From Hippasteria phrygiana (taxonomy: Eukaryota; Echinodermata; Asteroidea; Valvatida; Goniasteridae): a stretch of 64,000 bases of DNA. The stretch lies in assembly GCA_037893225.1 (NCBI GenBank), contig JAZGUH010000153.1, positions 1,364,001 through 1,428,000 on the forward strand, in the 5' to 3' direction. The first letter of the stretch is position 1, and every line of letters starts with the position of its first letter. Position numbers and translations under genes: made by a program. The notes below the pieces were generated by a model. It saw only the letters and a list, made by a program, of their open reading frames with translations. It was not told the DNA's origin and made no database searches. Positions 22,424 to 37,400 of the stretch are shown one piece after another.

Positions 22424-25400
22424 GTGAATAAGACTTGTAGGTTTGCATGGTAGAAATTTATCTCTTTTTCCGAGAAGAACCGGTTGATTTTAACTTGATG
22501 TTTTGAACAATATGCTCTGTTCATCATCAGGAGACTGATCAGGAGACAGGTCTTCTGATGATTAACAAAGCATACTGTTCGAAACATCGAGTTAAAAACA
22601 ACCACTTCTTCTCAGAACCACACAACTAAAAAAGAGAGAAATTTCACATGGTGTTACAGCAAGCCTTCCATACTTTATCTGCGTGTACTTAAACACTTGT
22701 CATACAAACTTATCCTTTGCCTGGCCAGGGAACCACTTCAAAGTATGTACTGACATGTTGCACAACTGTTAACTTGAAAGAGATTTTTAACCACCAATTA
22801 GATTTGTAACCACCAATTTGAAATTGCTGACTGGATGTGTGTGAGAATGTTTAGAAAAATAGAATTTTCAAAGTGAACAAAGAGACTGGCAGGAGCGGGA
22901 TTCGAACCTGTGACCTCCGGAATACCGGACCGGCGCTTTACCAACTGAGCTATCTTGCTATGTTGGTGGTCTCCCAAATTGTCAGCATCTTTGTTCGGGT
23001 AGGCGCTAGTCAGAAGTCATAAAACCCAGAATGCCGTATAGCCAGGGATCACACCCAATTTTACGATACAACCTGGGAAGCGACATTGTGGGGATCACAC
23101 AATGAGGATACGACTTTTTAACTTATAATTTGTCAAACAATCCACAAGGGAAACTGACTAGGTAAATTTGAATACATTTTCGAAGTGAACAAAGAAACTG
23201 GCAGGAGCGGGATTCGAACCTGCGACCTCCGGAATACCGGAGGTCGCAGGTATTTTTTCTCAAAGGTAAAATAAATAAAACAGAAAATCGTTTGTGCTTT
23301 TTCTCTACTATCATGTGCCATTCTCAGGTCGGAGTAACATCTCCTCGGAGCATGCGGCTGTTGCCAGAGAAGAAATCCAAGGCGGCACAGCGTGTGGCTG
23401 TGGCTGACCAGACTGGTGTCCTGCAGTCATTTAACATGAAGAAAAGGGAACCGGTGGTAAGTCACAACTGAAGACCACAAGCTGTAAGATAGAGCAAGGG
23501 CTGCATTGACTGTGGCATGAATTAACACAAACTCATACACATTTGTGCAAACTTTGTGACAGTGTTCAGACTGTATGTATTGTGGCGCACCGATCGGGGC
23601 CTCAAGAAGTCGGCTCGGTCTTCAGACTAATCCTCGGTAAGCCCAGATGAGGTTATCCAGGTGACCTAGGGAATGAGTCCGTACGGAAAGCCGTCTGCCG
23701 TCAATATGTACAAATCAGGCTACCTTAAGGTCTAATACTTCAGGGACGGACACCAAAATCCTCAAATTTTAACCCTAACCCCCTAGACCCTTTTTGCTAG
23801 GAACCATCCTCAGTCCTCCAAAATCCTCCTTGCTTTAAACACCATTCATGCGTACAGGCTGCAGTATGTGTGGTGCCAGTCTGAATGACCGGATGTTGAT
23901 GTTCCAGGTTTTTTCTTCATTTCTTTGTAAATATGACACACTATAACATAATTTTTACACTTGTATCTACCCAACACTTATTACACTTATCCTGGTTCTT
24001 TTCAGAACCACACATTTTCCTAGAAGAGATTTATTTCACATGGTGTTACCCGCAATCTCAGTCTTTCTCGTATCGTACCTACCATGCAAAGCTTCATATC
24101 ATATCTACCCAAAGAGATTAAATTTGGGGGATTTCAGGGCAGTGTACGTGCGCCGTTAAGTTCTCCAGTGGTATAGCAGTGAACCTATATTACAAAAATC
24201 CCCAACAATTGTCATCACTTCTGTCTTTTTTTCTCAGAGTGCCTTTAAGACCCTCCCGGGACCCAAAATCAACCGCCTGGAGCTGGGCGGAGCCTTGGGC
24301 ACCTTTCCCGACAAGATCTTCGTCACCTCGGGGTCAGAGGTCAAAGGTTTCACCAAGAAGGGCAAACAGTTCCTGGGCTTTGACACCAACCTGACCGAGA
24401 GCATCAAGACAATGTAAGTCTGGAGGGTGGCCAAGCGAGGATTGTTGAATCATAACGTAGATGAATTACCAGCGGCCAATTTCATTGAGTGCTAACCTGT
24501 TTTTACTAACCCTAACAGTCCTGAATCCTCCAATTTCAATATGATTTTCCACACACCCTCGGGAGTCAGGGTCAGAGCTAAGCAATTTTTTTGTGCTAAG
24601 TAAATTTGTGTGCTGGCAACTCCATGAAATTGTGTTCCTGGGCAAAACACTGTACTACAGTTGCCTTTCTCAAGTCAAGAGTAATAAATGAGTACGTGAG
24701 AGGGTAGCTGATAAATTGCATTGAACTACTACATAAAACTAATGACCTGCTGGGCTAGTAATTGTAAAGCGCTTCGAGCATGAAGTGCTATATAAGGGGG
24801 TAGTGAATTTATTAATTTTTTTATTTATTAAATTCTTTCTGGTAAAGAAACCAAGGCTTCCTCAAAAGCGCATGTCGTACTGTAGCTCTAAAGCCTGAAG
24901 AAATTTCAGTTTTAGAGGTGAGAGGAAAACTTCAGAATGATATTCTGGAGAAAACCCATGGAATCAGGCAGGGACTGAAAACCCAATCCACATGTCGGTT
25001 CTGGTGGGATTCGAACCTGGGTCACAACGGTGAAAGGCAAGGATAGTACCACAAGGCCAACCTGACTCGCGGACGATGGAAGTTACCGTGCCTTGGGATA
25101 ATTTTTTTGGAAATCTGTTAAAGAATTTTATCTTCTATTTGGATCTGGGCCCAGTAAAACCGTAAGGGTGGTAGGGTTGGTAATTCAAAAGGTCACTAAC
25201 CCTACCAACTCTGATTGTAACCCTTTACCTAGAGTAGCCTTTGGCCTTGTACAAGGCCAAAGGCTACTCTAGGTAAAGGGTTACAATCAGAGTTGGTAGG
25301 GTTATTGGTGGATTTCAATGAACCCCTTGTGTCCAGCTGTTATTGATGGGGTCTGCTATGCCAAGAATGGGCTGTGCATGCAGCCAAGCGTAAACAGGCA

Positions 25401-28400
25401 CCACACTGAATAGAGTGGTGCTATTCATCGCAATTGGAGCCTCCCTTTCGTGTGAATGAAAGCTTTGTTTGAAAAAGCTCCATCTGTTCATTACATTCCC
25501 CTTCAAGAACTGTATAGTTGACACATGAATGGATTGAGTATGTACAGGAATGCGCATATAGACAACAACCGGCCAAGTGGTCTTTTTAAAACTGCGGCTA
25601 TGGCCGCCGTCCGTATGCAAGAGGTTAAAAAAAAACTCTGCCAAAAAAACCAAAAAAAAACCACATTAGTATTCACTTCGGTTTGATTTTTGTCATATAG
25701 GTGGGTATGTGGTAGCCATCTCTTTCTGGGAGGCAATTACATCTTCAATCACTACATCGACTGCAAAGACGAGAACTACTACCTCTGCAGCGACCGCATC
25801 AACGACATCGTCTGCCTGCCATTGAATCGGGTCAAGGAGGTCACGCCAGTCCTAGCCTGCCAGGACCGGGTGTTGAGGGTGCTGGATGCATCTAACCTCC
25901 TGTACGAAGTGGAGGTGGCCGGCCCCCCACAAACACTGTGTCTGTTTGCTGATGAAGGAGGTGGGTACCATTATAAAAAATGGGGGACTTGGTAAGTTTT
26001 TTGCTGTTCAGCAACATTTTTTTTCACTGTGTGACAGTGATAATAACCAGGAGACCTTTTTTTACATGACTTCATGGACCACAAAAGGCCTTTTTACACT
26101 ACACAATTCTTGGGAATGACGCAGGGTTGGTGTGGGGTTAGAAACAAGCAAACTTCCCAAGTTCCAGACCAGGGTTGAGATTCTTTCCCAGGATTAAAAC
26201 ACTCACCTGGGTTGCAAACAGTAGCGTGAAATAAGCAGGGGGTGTGTACGCCTAGGGTTGAACTCGATTCAAGTGTAAAACGACGCAGGGTTGAACGCGG
26301 GGTTGAACAATCGAGATTGAACCTAGGGTGGCCCAGGGGTTCTCCCTGCGTTGTCTTCAACCCTGGACCCTGGTTGAGAACCACTAGTGTGAGAAGACCT
26401 AGATAGTGTAGTGATGCTAATGGAGTGCTTATTCAACTAACCCTCTCAAGCTTTCTACGTGCATGCACATGGTTTCACCTGGCCCAGTTGATAAATGGAG
26501 TACAATAAATCCCAGGCGGTTCACACATGGTGGCTTTGTTTATACATTTCATGTTATCTGGTCATGTGCGTGAAAAAGGCCTATTAACCCCTTGAGTACG
26601 TTTATTTACGGGAGACGTTGGGGTGTCGCGGTGGTTCTGGCAGCCAAGTGAACCGCTACAATGTGTTTGTGCAGTCAAGCATAACATAAACAATATCTAA
26701 CAATGGATTGAAACTGCACAAACGGCAGCAAATGGCGTCATCCGGCCTGGTGGCACTTTTTATTTTTGACGCCATATGGCGTCATCCGTACGCAAGGGGT
26801 TAAGCCGTGTCCGATTTACTTGGCTATGGCTGGATGTCTATGGTAGTGGCTGCAGCCACTTCCCATAGACTCATGTGTAATTTCAAGCCGTAGCCAAGCA
26901 ATTCGGACATAGCCTTACACTCGGATAAGCCATTAAATACCAAAGTGTGAAGCAAGCATGCTTCCACTTGTCATGCTCATCGTGTTTGTGTTTGAACTTT
27001 TATTCATTTTACGGTGCAATGCCAAAGGATTGAATGGCCTGTTTGATTAATGTTAGTACAGCAGAACTTTGCTATAATGAACACCGCTATATCAAACATT
27101 TGGCTATAATGAACATCCTCTGGCTCACAAATTGATGTATTCAATACATACCATTATTCACTATAATGAACGACCACTATAGGGAACACTTTTTGTGGAT
27201 CCCGTGATGTTCATTATAATGGCATTCTGCTGTACCTTTATAGTAGAATGAAATGGCAGAATGAAAGGATAAAAATCGAACTAAACCTATAAACTGAAGT
27301 GTATCATCCCAAAAAATTCTGTAACTTTTTTGAAGCCGTAAAGTTTGAGTGTTTTTGTGTTTTTTGCCTTTTCATTTAACACTATATGCATGGGTGAGAT
27401 TTGTCAGGATTTTTTGTCTTGATTTCAATTTTTTTTAAAGAATCTCTTTTGCAATCTGGAATTCCTGAGGTGTTGTCCTGAAGGTGTTTTTACCCTGTAA
27501 AAGTGGATATTTTAAGGGGGTGCCTTTAGGCAAATACAAACTATATGTTGATCTGGATTTGTCGTGGATTTGTCTTGGATTTTGCGTGGATTTTTCGTGG
27601 ATATCGTGGATTTTTGATTTTGGGCCAATCTCACCCCTGTATATGGCTTGTTGAAAATGGCATGTCCTTTTCCCCAGGTGCGTTTCATTTTGTGCATTTC
27701 TTTTTGCAGGTGAGGATGGTGAAGAGGTTCTGTACGGGACATCGGATGGCAAAATAGGATTGGTCCAACTCAGCAGGTGAGGGAGGCTAGTTTACTCAAT
27801 ATTGTCGCAAATTCTTTCTTGGACTTTGGGAAAAACTGAGAGTAAAGTGTAGCAAGTCTCTTTTTCTTTAAGGATTTGTGTCCTTGAGTAACATACGAGG
27901 GTCGGCTGAAAAGTTCAAAGGTTGACCCTTTTGATAACTAATTGCATTGTTTGTTTCCAGGTAAGGCCGTATTTGGTGGTTCGTAGACGACTTTGTAAAA
28001 ATGGACAAAATTTGGCATCAAAACGACCTCGGCCTTCTCCGGAGGGGGTGAGGACATGTGTTTCCACTGCATGGATTGCCTCTTTGTCTCTGGCTCAAAG
28101 TGATGGACCCAGCACTCATCCTGGGTTAGGAAACGTTCAATGAAATTAGCTGGATCTGCTCAAAAATGCTCCAAGTTATCCCTAGACATGACCAACCTGG
28201 TGCGCTTTTGATCAGGGGTCAGAAGACGCGGCACCCACCGAGCAGAAACCTTTGAGATTCCAAGTTCTGTAGTAATCTGTACTCAGAATGTTCTCAACTC
28301 TCTCACGGGAGATTCCAACAGCATGCAATTAGTTATCCAAAGAGTTGAAATAAATGCATGCTAAGTTTCGATGATCGGCCATTACTCCTTCAGATTCAAC

Positions 28401-31400
28401 TTACAATCTTTTCAGCTGACCCTCGTACTTTGCTGCAGTTGTTTTTCTCTCTCGGGTTTGTACTTTTGGGGACAACGTTTATTGTAGTCTGGGCCTAGTA
28501 GACGAAGAATTGCCAGTGACTGTAGCAGAAAATTCTGCATTAAACATAAGCATATTGCATAGGCAAGCAAGGAATTTTGGCTTGCGTGCTTGTATTCATC
28601 CAGTTACAATGATTTCTAGCGTACAGGTTTAACGTAGAATTTTTGGCAAGTGCACAAAATGGTGATTGTGAACGTAGAATTTTGTGGTAAGCGGATCCCT
28701 AAAATTTGTGCCTCATTAAGTTTTGCCTGGAGTGCTAAATACTTTGAAGAAGTCTTTCCACATTTATTTTAACACCTTTCTTTTCAACTGGCAATTTTTT
28801 GGAGGTTTTTTCTTTATGCACTAAACAGTCTCAGACTGTCAAAAGACAAGAGAAGACAGAAATATCAGGGATAGAAGGTATCTATTCACATTTCGTTCGA
28901 ATTGTGAAAGATTATGTGTGGAAGGGAAGCATGTTACAGGTAAGGAGTTCCAAGGAGAATTCCAAAGAGAGGCACTATGCTGGAAATATGTTTTAAGGGT
29001 ATCTCACAGTACTAGCCTTTGGAACAACAACAGTGAAAGGATGTGATAAGACAGCCAGGCGAGTAGAGTGCCTGAAAGTTTGGACAGGGGAACTACAGTA
29101 ATGATGAAAGGCCACTATCATAACCAGTGCACAGCATCTCAGTTCAGCTCATCAAGACAAGCTATATGTGTATTTGGATTACAGAACGAGCCACTCAATA
29201 TGACACGTGGCACGCTGAACATCCACAAATGCACGGAGGACACATTTTTACAAAATAAAGTAAAAGTCAGATGCCGAAGTTCAGATTTTACAATTCTTGG
29301 AATGTTAACCCTAACCATCCCAAATCTGAGAAAACAAAAACAACATGTTGTGTTTAATTTTGAGGGGTTCAGGACTGTATAGCCTTGGCGCCATTACTTT
29401 ACATGGTGCTATGCCCCCCCCCCCCCCAATTTGTCTAAGTCCAAAGAATGTGCCACAGGTATACGGCACAGTGTTGGATTTTGACAGGTTGAGGACACTT
29501 TCTGGTAAAGGGGTTAAGGTTAAAAAATGTCTGTTTCATCATTTCATTTTCTGAACAGAACGTCCCCGAATCACAAGTGGGAGATACCAAATGAGAAGCG
29601 CAACGGGGGTGTTCTGTGCCTAGATAACTTTGACATCACTGCAGACGGGATCGGCGATCTGTTGGTAGGGAGGGACGACGGGCTGGTTGAGGTGTATGGC
29701 TATGACGAATCCGACGAACCGGTCCTGAGGTTCAGCCAGGTAGGTCTCTCGCACATATTTCTTAAATGTTTTGAAGACTGTGAGGTTATGTCATGAGATT
29801 TCGGATCATCACAGTCGATCCTGTGAAGTCAGACCCTTGATAAAATGGCCATCTGCCCTATCTGGCCATTTTGGGTCATTCTCGACAAAGTTCCCACATT
29901 ATCACCTTGGTATTCCGGCCATCTGTGTAATGCGGCCATCGGCCAGTTTATTTGCACCCCAAGTTCATGTTTTGTTATTTTAATTGTTTTTTTACCTTGT
30001 TATTCTCCCCCCCCCCCCCACACAAAAAATAAAAATGAAGAGCACCCTCTCTTGTCAAAAGAAGTCCATGTGTGTCTAGTTTCTGTCTCTGTCACATTTA
30101 AACTCTGCAGAGTCATTCCAGACATTGACATCCAGGTTTGGCTGAAATGTGTTTGGCAAAATCATATATCATATCAACAAAATACAGTCATTTTCTCCAA
30201 ACTTGTCACCGTGTTTGTCACAAACTTAACGAATTAATTGGGTTTTTCATTTTGTCTGAACAGACTCTAAGTGAGAGCATTAGTTCCATCCAGGGGGGCA
30301 CGGTGGCCACACCAGGCTATGATGAAGTGGTGGCGTGCACATATGCAGGTCAGTAATAAGGCATATTTTATTTTTACTTAGAGTTGCTATAAAGGTAATC
30401 ACTTATTTTGATCGTAAAGCAATAAAACGGTCAAACTGGCTAAATCCTGACCACAGGCAGGGTATACTGTCCGGAATGTTCCCCCCGGTTCTTGTCACTA
30501 CCCTGCAAACTCACAAAAGAGATTTGCCACTCACATGGTGCTACCGCAAATCTTTATCTTATCGTAGTCGTCACCATACAGACCTGCAAATCTACAATTA
30601 TTATTGCAAAGATTATTTACTTGAAGAGGATGTCGATTACCGAGAGAAGTCTGCCTCATTTTGTAGTTTTATGTAGTTTTATGTAGCTATTTAAAATAGA
30701 ACAGCCAATTATTTCTGCCATGAAATAACAAAAAAGTGACTTGAGAGCTATTTTTTTATCAAGTCCCCTCTAGCCCGCTGGTACCATTTGTCTATAAGTC
30801 GTCACTGTGGGCAGCAAACAAATCTGACGTCATAACACGAACTAACTTTTGTGCCTAGTGCTTGACACAAGAGAGGATCGAGTTCGTCTTATGACGTCAA
30901 ATTTGTTTGCTGCCCGCAGCGATGACTTTTAGACAAATGGCAACAGCGGGCTAGAGAGGACATGAAAAAAATAGCTCTCAAAAGTAACTTTTTTGTTATT
31001 TCATGGCAGAAATAATCGGCCGTTTTATTTTACAATACGCAATCTACATAAAACTACAGAAATGACGCAAACTTCTCTCAGCAATCAACATCGTCTTCAA
31101 TTATTTGTGGTATCAAATATCCGGAGGAGATATTCCATCTAGCAAGTTGATATTTCAAAGGAAAGTTAAATTGTGCATCAAATTTAATTTCTAACGCCGT
31201 TGCTAAAGCAATCATTCGGATGATTTTCTCATTCAGTCCTTTAGTTTGTTCTCTATCATTTTGCAGGTTGGATTCAAGGATTGAGCACGGAACCGCCCCT
31301 GAAGGAGGCGGGGCCAGGAGATAAGGTCAAGGTCAGCCAGGATACGCAGAATAAGATCGCCAGCCTCAAGTAGGTTATCAGTGAAGGGTTGATAGTAGTA

Positions 31401-34400
31401 GAAGGTTTATGTAGGGTTTTTTGGGTAGGTTTTATGTAAAAGTTTCAGAATGATCAAATTGTCACCGACCCCACAATGTATTAACACGTGATGTATTAAA
31501 TGTGAATGTATTTCCAATAAGTTCTTTACAACAATTTGGCTTTTTTTTGTATATACCTATATGTATACCGGGCTAACAATGCCTTAACCCTAAACGTCCA
31601 AGCATTCATTTGGGGTAAAATATATTATACTGCAAAGTACTACATAATTTGTAATATGCCCAGTGTAGTGAGAGTATTGCAAACTACAGTTTACTGCGAG
31701 AAGTATTTTGTAGCTTAGACAAATTAGACAAATGTGGAGCACTGTGGCCTTGTGGTCTAGTGTATAGGCACTCAAGATCTTGGGGATACTATCATACTAC
31801 AGATTGTGGGTTCGAGTTTAGCAGGGGTCATGTTGCTTGTGTCCTCAGGCAGGACACTTTGTCAGAAATTGTATGTGCTTTTGAAAATTGGCTGGCTTTA
31901 TAAATAGAATGTGAATTACAAAGTGTGTATTAATTTCCTCCCATTACCAGAACGGAGCTGGAGGGTCTCCAGCGCCATGTGATCCAAGAACGTGAGAAGT
32001 ACCACTACTCGGCCATGAACACCAAGGCCATCTCGGCCGTGCCGTACTTCAACATCAACGATCGATTCTACCTGAACCGGGACGACGCCAGCTACACGTT
32101 GAGCATTGAGGTCCAGGTGGCCATAGATAATGTACTGCTGCAAAGTGACGTGCCGATTGACCTGCTGGATGTGGACAAGAACTCGGCTGTGGTCAGCTAC
32201 AGTGCATGTGATACAGAGGTACGTAGATCATTGTACAGAGAAATTATGTGGTTACACCATATGCAGTAAGGGAGCATTTCATATTGTCCAGATGTCGTAT
32301 TGATTGCGGTACCGCTGTTTTTATTTGCAGCGCCGCATTCCTTACCTCAAACGTAGCTGATGAATGGGAAGCCAGGCAGCTTGAATAACTGAATAATCAT
32401 GAATCAGAACTGCAGCCTCATTATTAAAGCCCAGTCGGTTTGTCAAAGATTTCTAGTTTGCAGTGGTCAGACCATGGACAAAGAACTGTATTAGTGGAGG
32501 TCAAAGAACCTTATTGAAGGGGGGGATTCAGTAAGAAAATACAATAGGTATTTCTTTTTGTGTTCAACCCATTAGAAATCTAGACTGAGTATCATACGTT
32601 GCATTGCATCAACATCTGATATATGTGGACATGCTAATTTATGCGACCCCGCGTGCCAGCCAATCGGAGTGCACTTTGCAAACTTGTGACGTTATTTTGA
32701 TCAGAAATGTGGACAAAGGTACTGATTGGCTGCTAGGTGTCAGCTGACCCTGTTTCTCTGTATTCATCATGGCGGCCTCCACGGAGCGAGAGTCTGTGTC
32801 TGATGAAGATTCAGACCTGGAAATGTGTTTTTCCTTAGTTTTAGAGACCCTGAATGTATTATTTTAAGGGCTATACCTAGGTACAAAAGAGTGGAATCTG
32901 TGTGATTGTAAAAGACAGGCGTGATACATTCATTCAGCTAACAGCTGATCAGCTGATCAGCGGTTTGCCGAAGGTCCACAAAACGAGCAGGTTGATTGGT
33001 CAAAATCTAGAGGTCAAGAGGCGGTTGTCTTGCATAATTAATCGCCGGATCTGCATACATATTATAGACACTCGTCACGTTGCACGAGCGGCTATTCCAT
33101 AGGCTGTTAGAAATCGATCCCCACCTAAAATGAAAATGTGGTTGTGAACATTTGACCTCAACTTTTATTTAGTCAGTCATACACATTGGAGTCCGTGACC
33201 GGACTAGTCTGAGTTTGGTACCAAGGCATTCACACAAAAAGTGATAATAAAGTCATGAAACTTTCATGCACTAATGAAGCCATTGTGTGGAGGTTTTTAA
33301 CTTTGATACGGCCTCTGACATTTGCGATCACTTTTCCTTTAGAACGGGAATTTCCTATTGGCCACGTATCGCTGCCAGGCCAACATGACACGCCTGGAAC
33401 TAAAGGTGCGATCGATCGAGGGTCAGTACGGGGTGCTTCAGGCTTACATCACCCCAAGGCTACAGCCCAAGACTTGCCAGGTCAGACAGTACAAGATCAA
33501 GCCACTGTCATTGCATCAGAGGTCCCACACACTGGATGATGTAAGGTGAGTACAAATCTCACATGTGGAGTACTGGTTTAGTGTACCGGACTCAATGTCT
33601 TGGTGATACTGCAGATTATGGGTTTGAGTTCAGTAGGGGGTCATGGTGTTTGTGTCCTTGAGCAAGACACTTTGTCACAAGCTGCTTCCCTCAATCCAGA
33701 AGTAAATGGGTATGTATGTGTGAGGGCAGTGATGGTTGTGTTTGATTAGCTCATGTGCGCTTAACTTGCAGCCGGGGCTGTATACTCCCCAGGGATCGCT
33801 GAGAAGGTTTCAGGAATGATTAATAGGCCTGATGAGCAGGGGTAATAATGTAGCGCCTTGAGCACTATGATCATGGTGGATAAGCGTGCTTTACAAATCT
33901 ACATTTATTATTATCACTTGATTTCTGAAATCTACAGAGGTTCCGCCTTGCCATGTACATGTGTTGGCACACCGGAGACCTTGACTCACAAGGGCTGAGG
34001 GAATGCTTGGGAACACACAAGAGGCATTTTTTTTCCTAACAGTGTATTGACATTCCTGAGACAATTATGTGACAAATGAGATGTTGATGTTTTTTCTTTG
34101 TGGAGATTGCCTTAAACTGATTGCTTGTGAATGGGAGACTTTTGACACGCTGGTGGCAGCAGACATACCGTAATTTCCGGAATATAGGCCGCGGCTTATA
34201 CGTTGATTCTCACGCTGAAAAATGTCCTTGCGGCTTATACTCCGGGCGGCTTATATGGCAACGTTTGAAGAATAAAATCAGTCACAGAAGCCGCGCCTCA
34301 GCCCAGCCCGGGCCACGAGTGCAGGCGGCGCGCGCTCCGGGCGCCGGGCCACAGGCAGTCATGTTTTTGTTGGTTGCCGTTTACGTTCGCTCTACTCACT

Positions 34401-37400
34401 TGTTGGAAATAAAGGAACCCAGTCCAGAGGGACCGTACAGACTTGCAAAAGTACCGTTCACACCTCACAAATCGTGTGGTGCGTCTGTTCGTTTTTGTCC
34501 GTTTCATCGTTGTGTATGGTTAATGCCTTTTCACTAGTTCGTCGAATGAGGGCGCTGTCCACATGTTGTTGAGGTCAGATGTCGTTAATGCCTTTTCACT
34601 AGTTCGTCGAATGAGGGCGCTGTCCACATAGAAACCGCACTTCCATGGACAGTACGTTGCTGGTATTACGCAAAGTCTTTTGTTTTAACCAGAGCCAGAG
34701 CCTGTTTATTTATTTACATATTTAAGGCTACAGATCGGCAGTGGGACTGGGGAATAGCTGGAGCCCAAGCCAAGGTTTGGAAAAGGGCCCGGTACTCGTA
34801 TACCAGTGGGATTATTGCTTTGTCCGTTTGCCGACTCTCGATAATTGCGTTTTCAATAAGAATATCTTATTAGCGGGAACCAGACACTTAAATTGAAGTC
34901 GGGTAAGATGGCGTCGATATTGACCCCCCCCCCCCCCCCCCCCCCCAACTCGCCTTCACACAATAGGACTGATGAGCTGGATGTGAATGAATAAATCGGA
35001 AGAAATCAAAGTGACTCGCCTCTTTCTTTGCCTTTAAAGTAAAGTTTGAAATGCCAAAGGGAGCACAAAAGAGGGCGCTGCGTAAAGCGCTTAATCGGGC
35101 GCTTAATCCGTTAGTGCATTAGCGGCATGCCGTTTGATAACGGACAGAGGGTAGGCTTACATGTATCTACCCGTAGCTAGCCGCCGCAGATTAGTGGTTA
35201 ATGCCTTTTCACTAGTTCCCACAATAGGACTGATGAGCTTGATGTGAATGAATAAATCGGAAGAAATCAAAGTAACTCAACTCTTTCTTTGCCTTTAAAG
35301 TAAAGTTTGAAATGCCATTTCATAATTATGCCCATTTCAAAACCTCAAATTCACCCTCCCATGTTTTTAAATTACTGTACGATTTAGAGAGAATCACCCA
35401 CCCAAGTTTTTTTAACGTATAGGCCTAATTATATTTTTGTTTATACAAGTTACTTAAACGACACAGGACAGATATATAAAAGGAAGAGACAAGATGAAAA
35501 TATTGAAGAGAGGAAGTGATTGAGAAAAGTGAATTCAGAATTATGGGGAATTCTTTAAAAAGTTGCCATTTTCTTTTTTATCCCCCCCCCCCCCCCGCGC
35601 CCCGTCCAAAAAAAAAAAAAACAGAAGAACTGCCGCGCGGCCCACAGCCAGGACACTCATCCAGCCCGCCAAAATTGGCAATTTTGAGGACATATGAAAG
35701 TTTATTGGGCTCCGTGCACGTCGAATGAGGGCGCTGTCCAAATAGCAACCGCACTTCCATGGGCAGTACGTCGCTGGTATTACGCACCGCGCTCCTCGTT
35801 CATTTGATACTCGTATACCAGTGGGATTGCTTGTCTGTTTGCCGACTCTCGATAATTGCGTTTTCAATAAGAATATCATAGCGGGAACCAGACACTTAAA
35901 TTGAAGTCAGGTAAGACGGCGTCGATATTGACCCGCCAACTCGCCTTTTCTTTCCGCTGCGATGAGGGGGTAGTTAAGTTGTGCACGGAGCCTAGTGACA
36001 CTCGTTCGCAAGCCGCTTACACATTTTTTACATACTAGCGCTTCAGCGTGCAGCACGACTTTTGTGGTTGGACGTTGTAAGCGCCGCGGCTAATACGCTG
36101 GTGCGGTTAATACGCCAACTTTAAATCTTAAATAGCAGATTTTTGCGTGCTGCGGCTTATACTTCCGGAAATTACGGTACTGGTGCTTTTCCACTGTTCT
36201 CACAAGTCGTGCGCATGCTTAGGACTACGCTCGTATGCTCAGAACTAGCAAAAAAGAACCGGTATGTCTGCTGCCATTAGCGTCTCAAAAGTCTCCCATT
36301 GGTGTGAAAGTGGATTTTGTATGTTTTTGTATACGATAAATCTTGGGTTAAACAAATGTTCAATCAATGGAGAGTACTTTACACAGAGGCCACTTCTGTG
36401 TGTCTGTCTTTTTAGGGTACAAGGTGCAAGAACAGCACAACTGGCAATTTTGATTAGGTCCGAGAAATACATTGGTAAAGTTGGCAAAAATTCAAAAATC
36501 TGCAGATTGAAAATATTCGCTAACTTTTTTTCAATTTGAGATTTTGTGGAATCATTTCAAGCTGGTGTGTCAGGGCTCAATAATCAATTAGTTTTATCTC
36601 CTGCTAATGAATTATCAAAGAAAATTGCTTTTTTGATGCGATTTTCAGGTGATGCCCCGACTAAGTCCGCATTACCATTGTAAATAATCCAGGGCAAACG
36701 ATACGAACTTGACCCGCTATCTACAACAGTGGAAAAAATAAGGAAAATCATTACAATTCAAATTGAACCTGTGGTTTAGTGTGCTAAACCACATGGATCT
36801 AAATGGTCTCCAAGCTTTGTGGTGCCAAACTGTACAAAAACCCAGGACTTACTTTTACCATTCTTCTGTATTTTTGTAAAACATACAGCATGTACAGAAA
36901 ATCTAGGACATGTTTTTCAAAACCGAAACACATGCAGGGTGGACATGCAACATTCAATACAATAAGAACATTAGTTACTGAAAAAAAAGAATGCAATAAA
37001 ATTACTACAATACCATAAAATTGATTTAAATATCATGGCTAAACTTTACACAGGCAGGTAAAAATAGCACACAAAAATTTAAAACAAATAGCAAACCGTA
37101 GCATAAATTTGGAAGTTACTTCAACAGAAATGCCATCCCAAATAAAATGTGTTGGTCTTTTTTTGTCCCCAGGCCCATGAACAGCCTGAAGCTGAGCGGT
37201 CAGTTCAGTTTAGCCGAGATCCACTCCTGGGTCTGTTTCTGCCTGCCGGAGATCCCTGACCGCACCCCGCCCGGTGACACCATCAACTTTCATTTCTTGT
37301 CCACGTTTCTGGACACTCAGCTGGATTGCCTGTACAGGTCAGTGCGAATGTCTTCACTCAAACTTTCAATCCTGCAGGAATTTTGAGTTTTTCAATTAAT

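Noticed and set aside
29306..29317. Interstitial telomere sequence
   Set aside because: Only one or two TTAGGG units, always at the end of a TTAA element.
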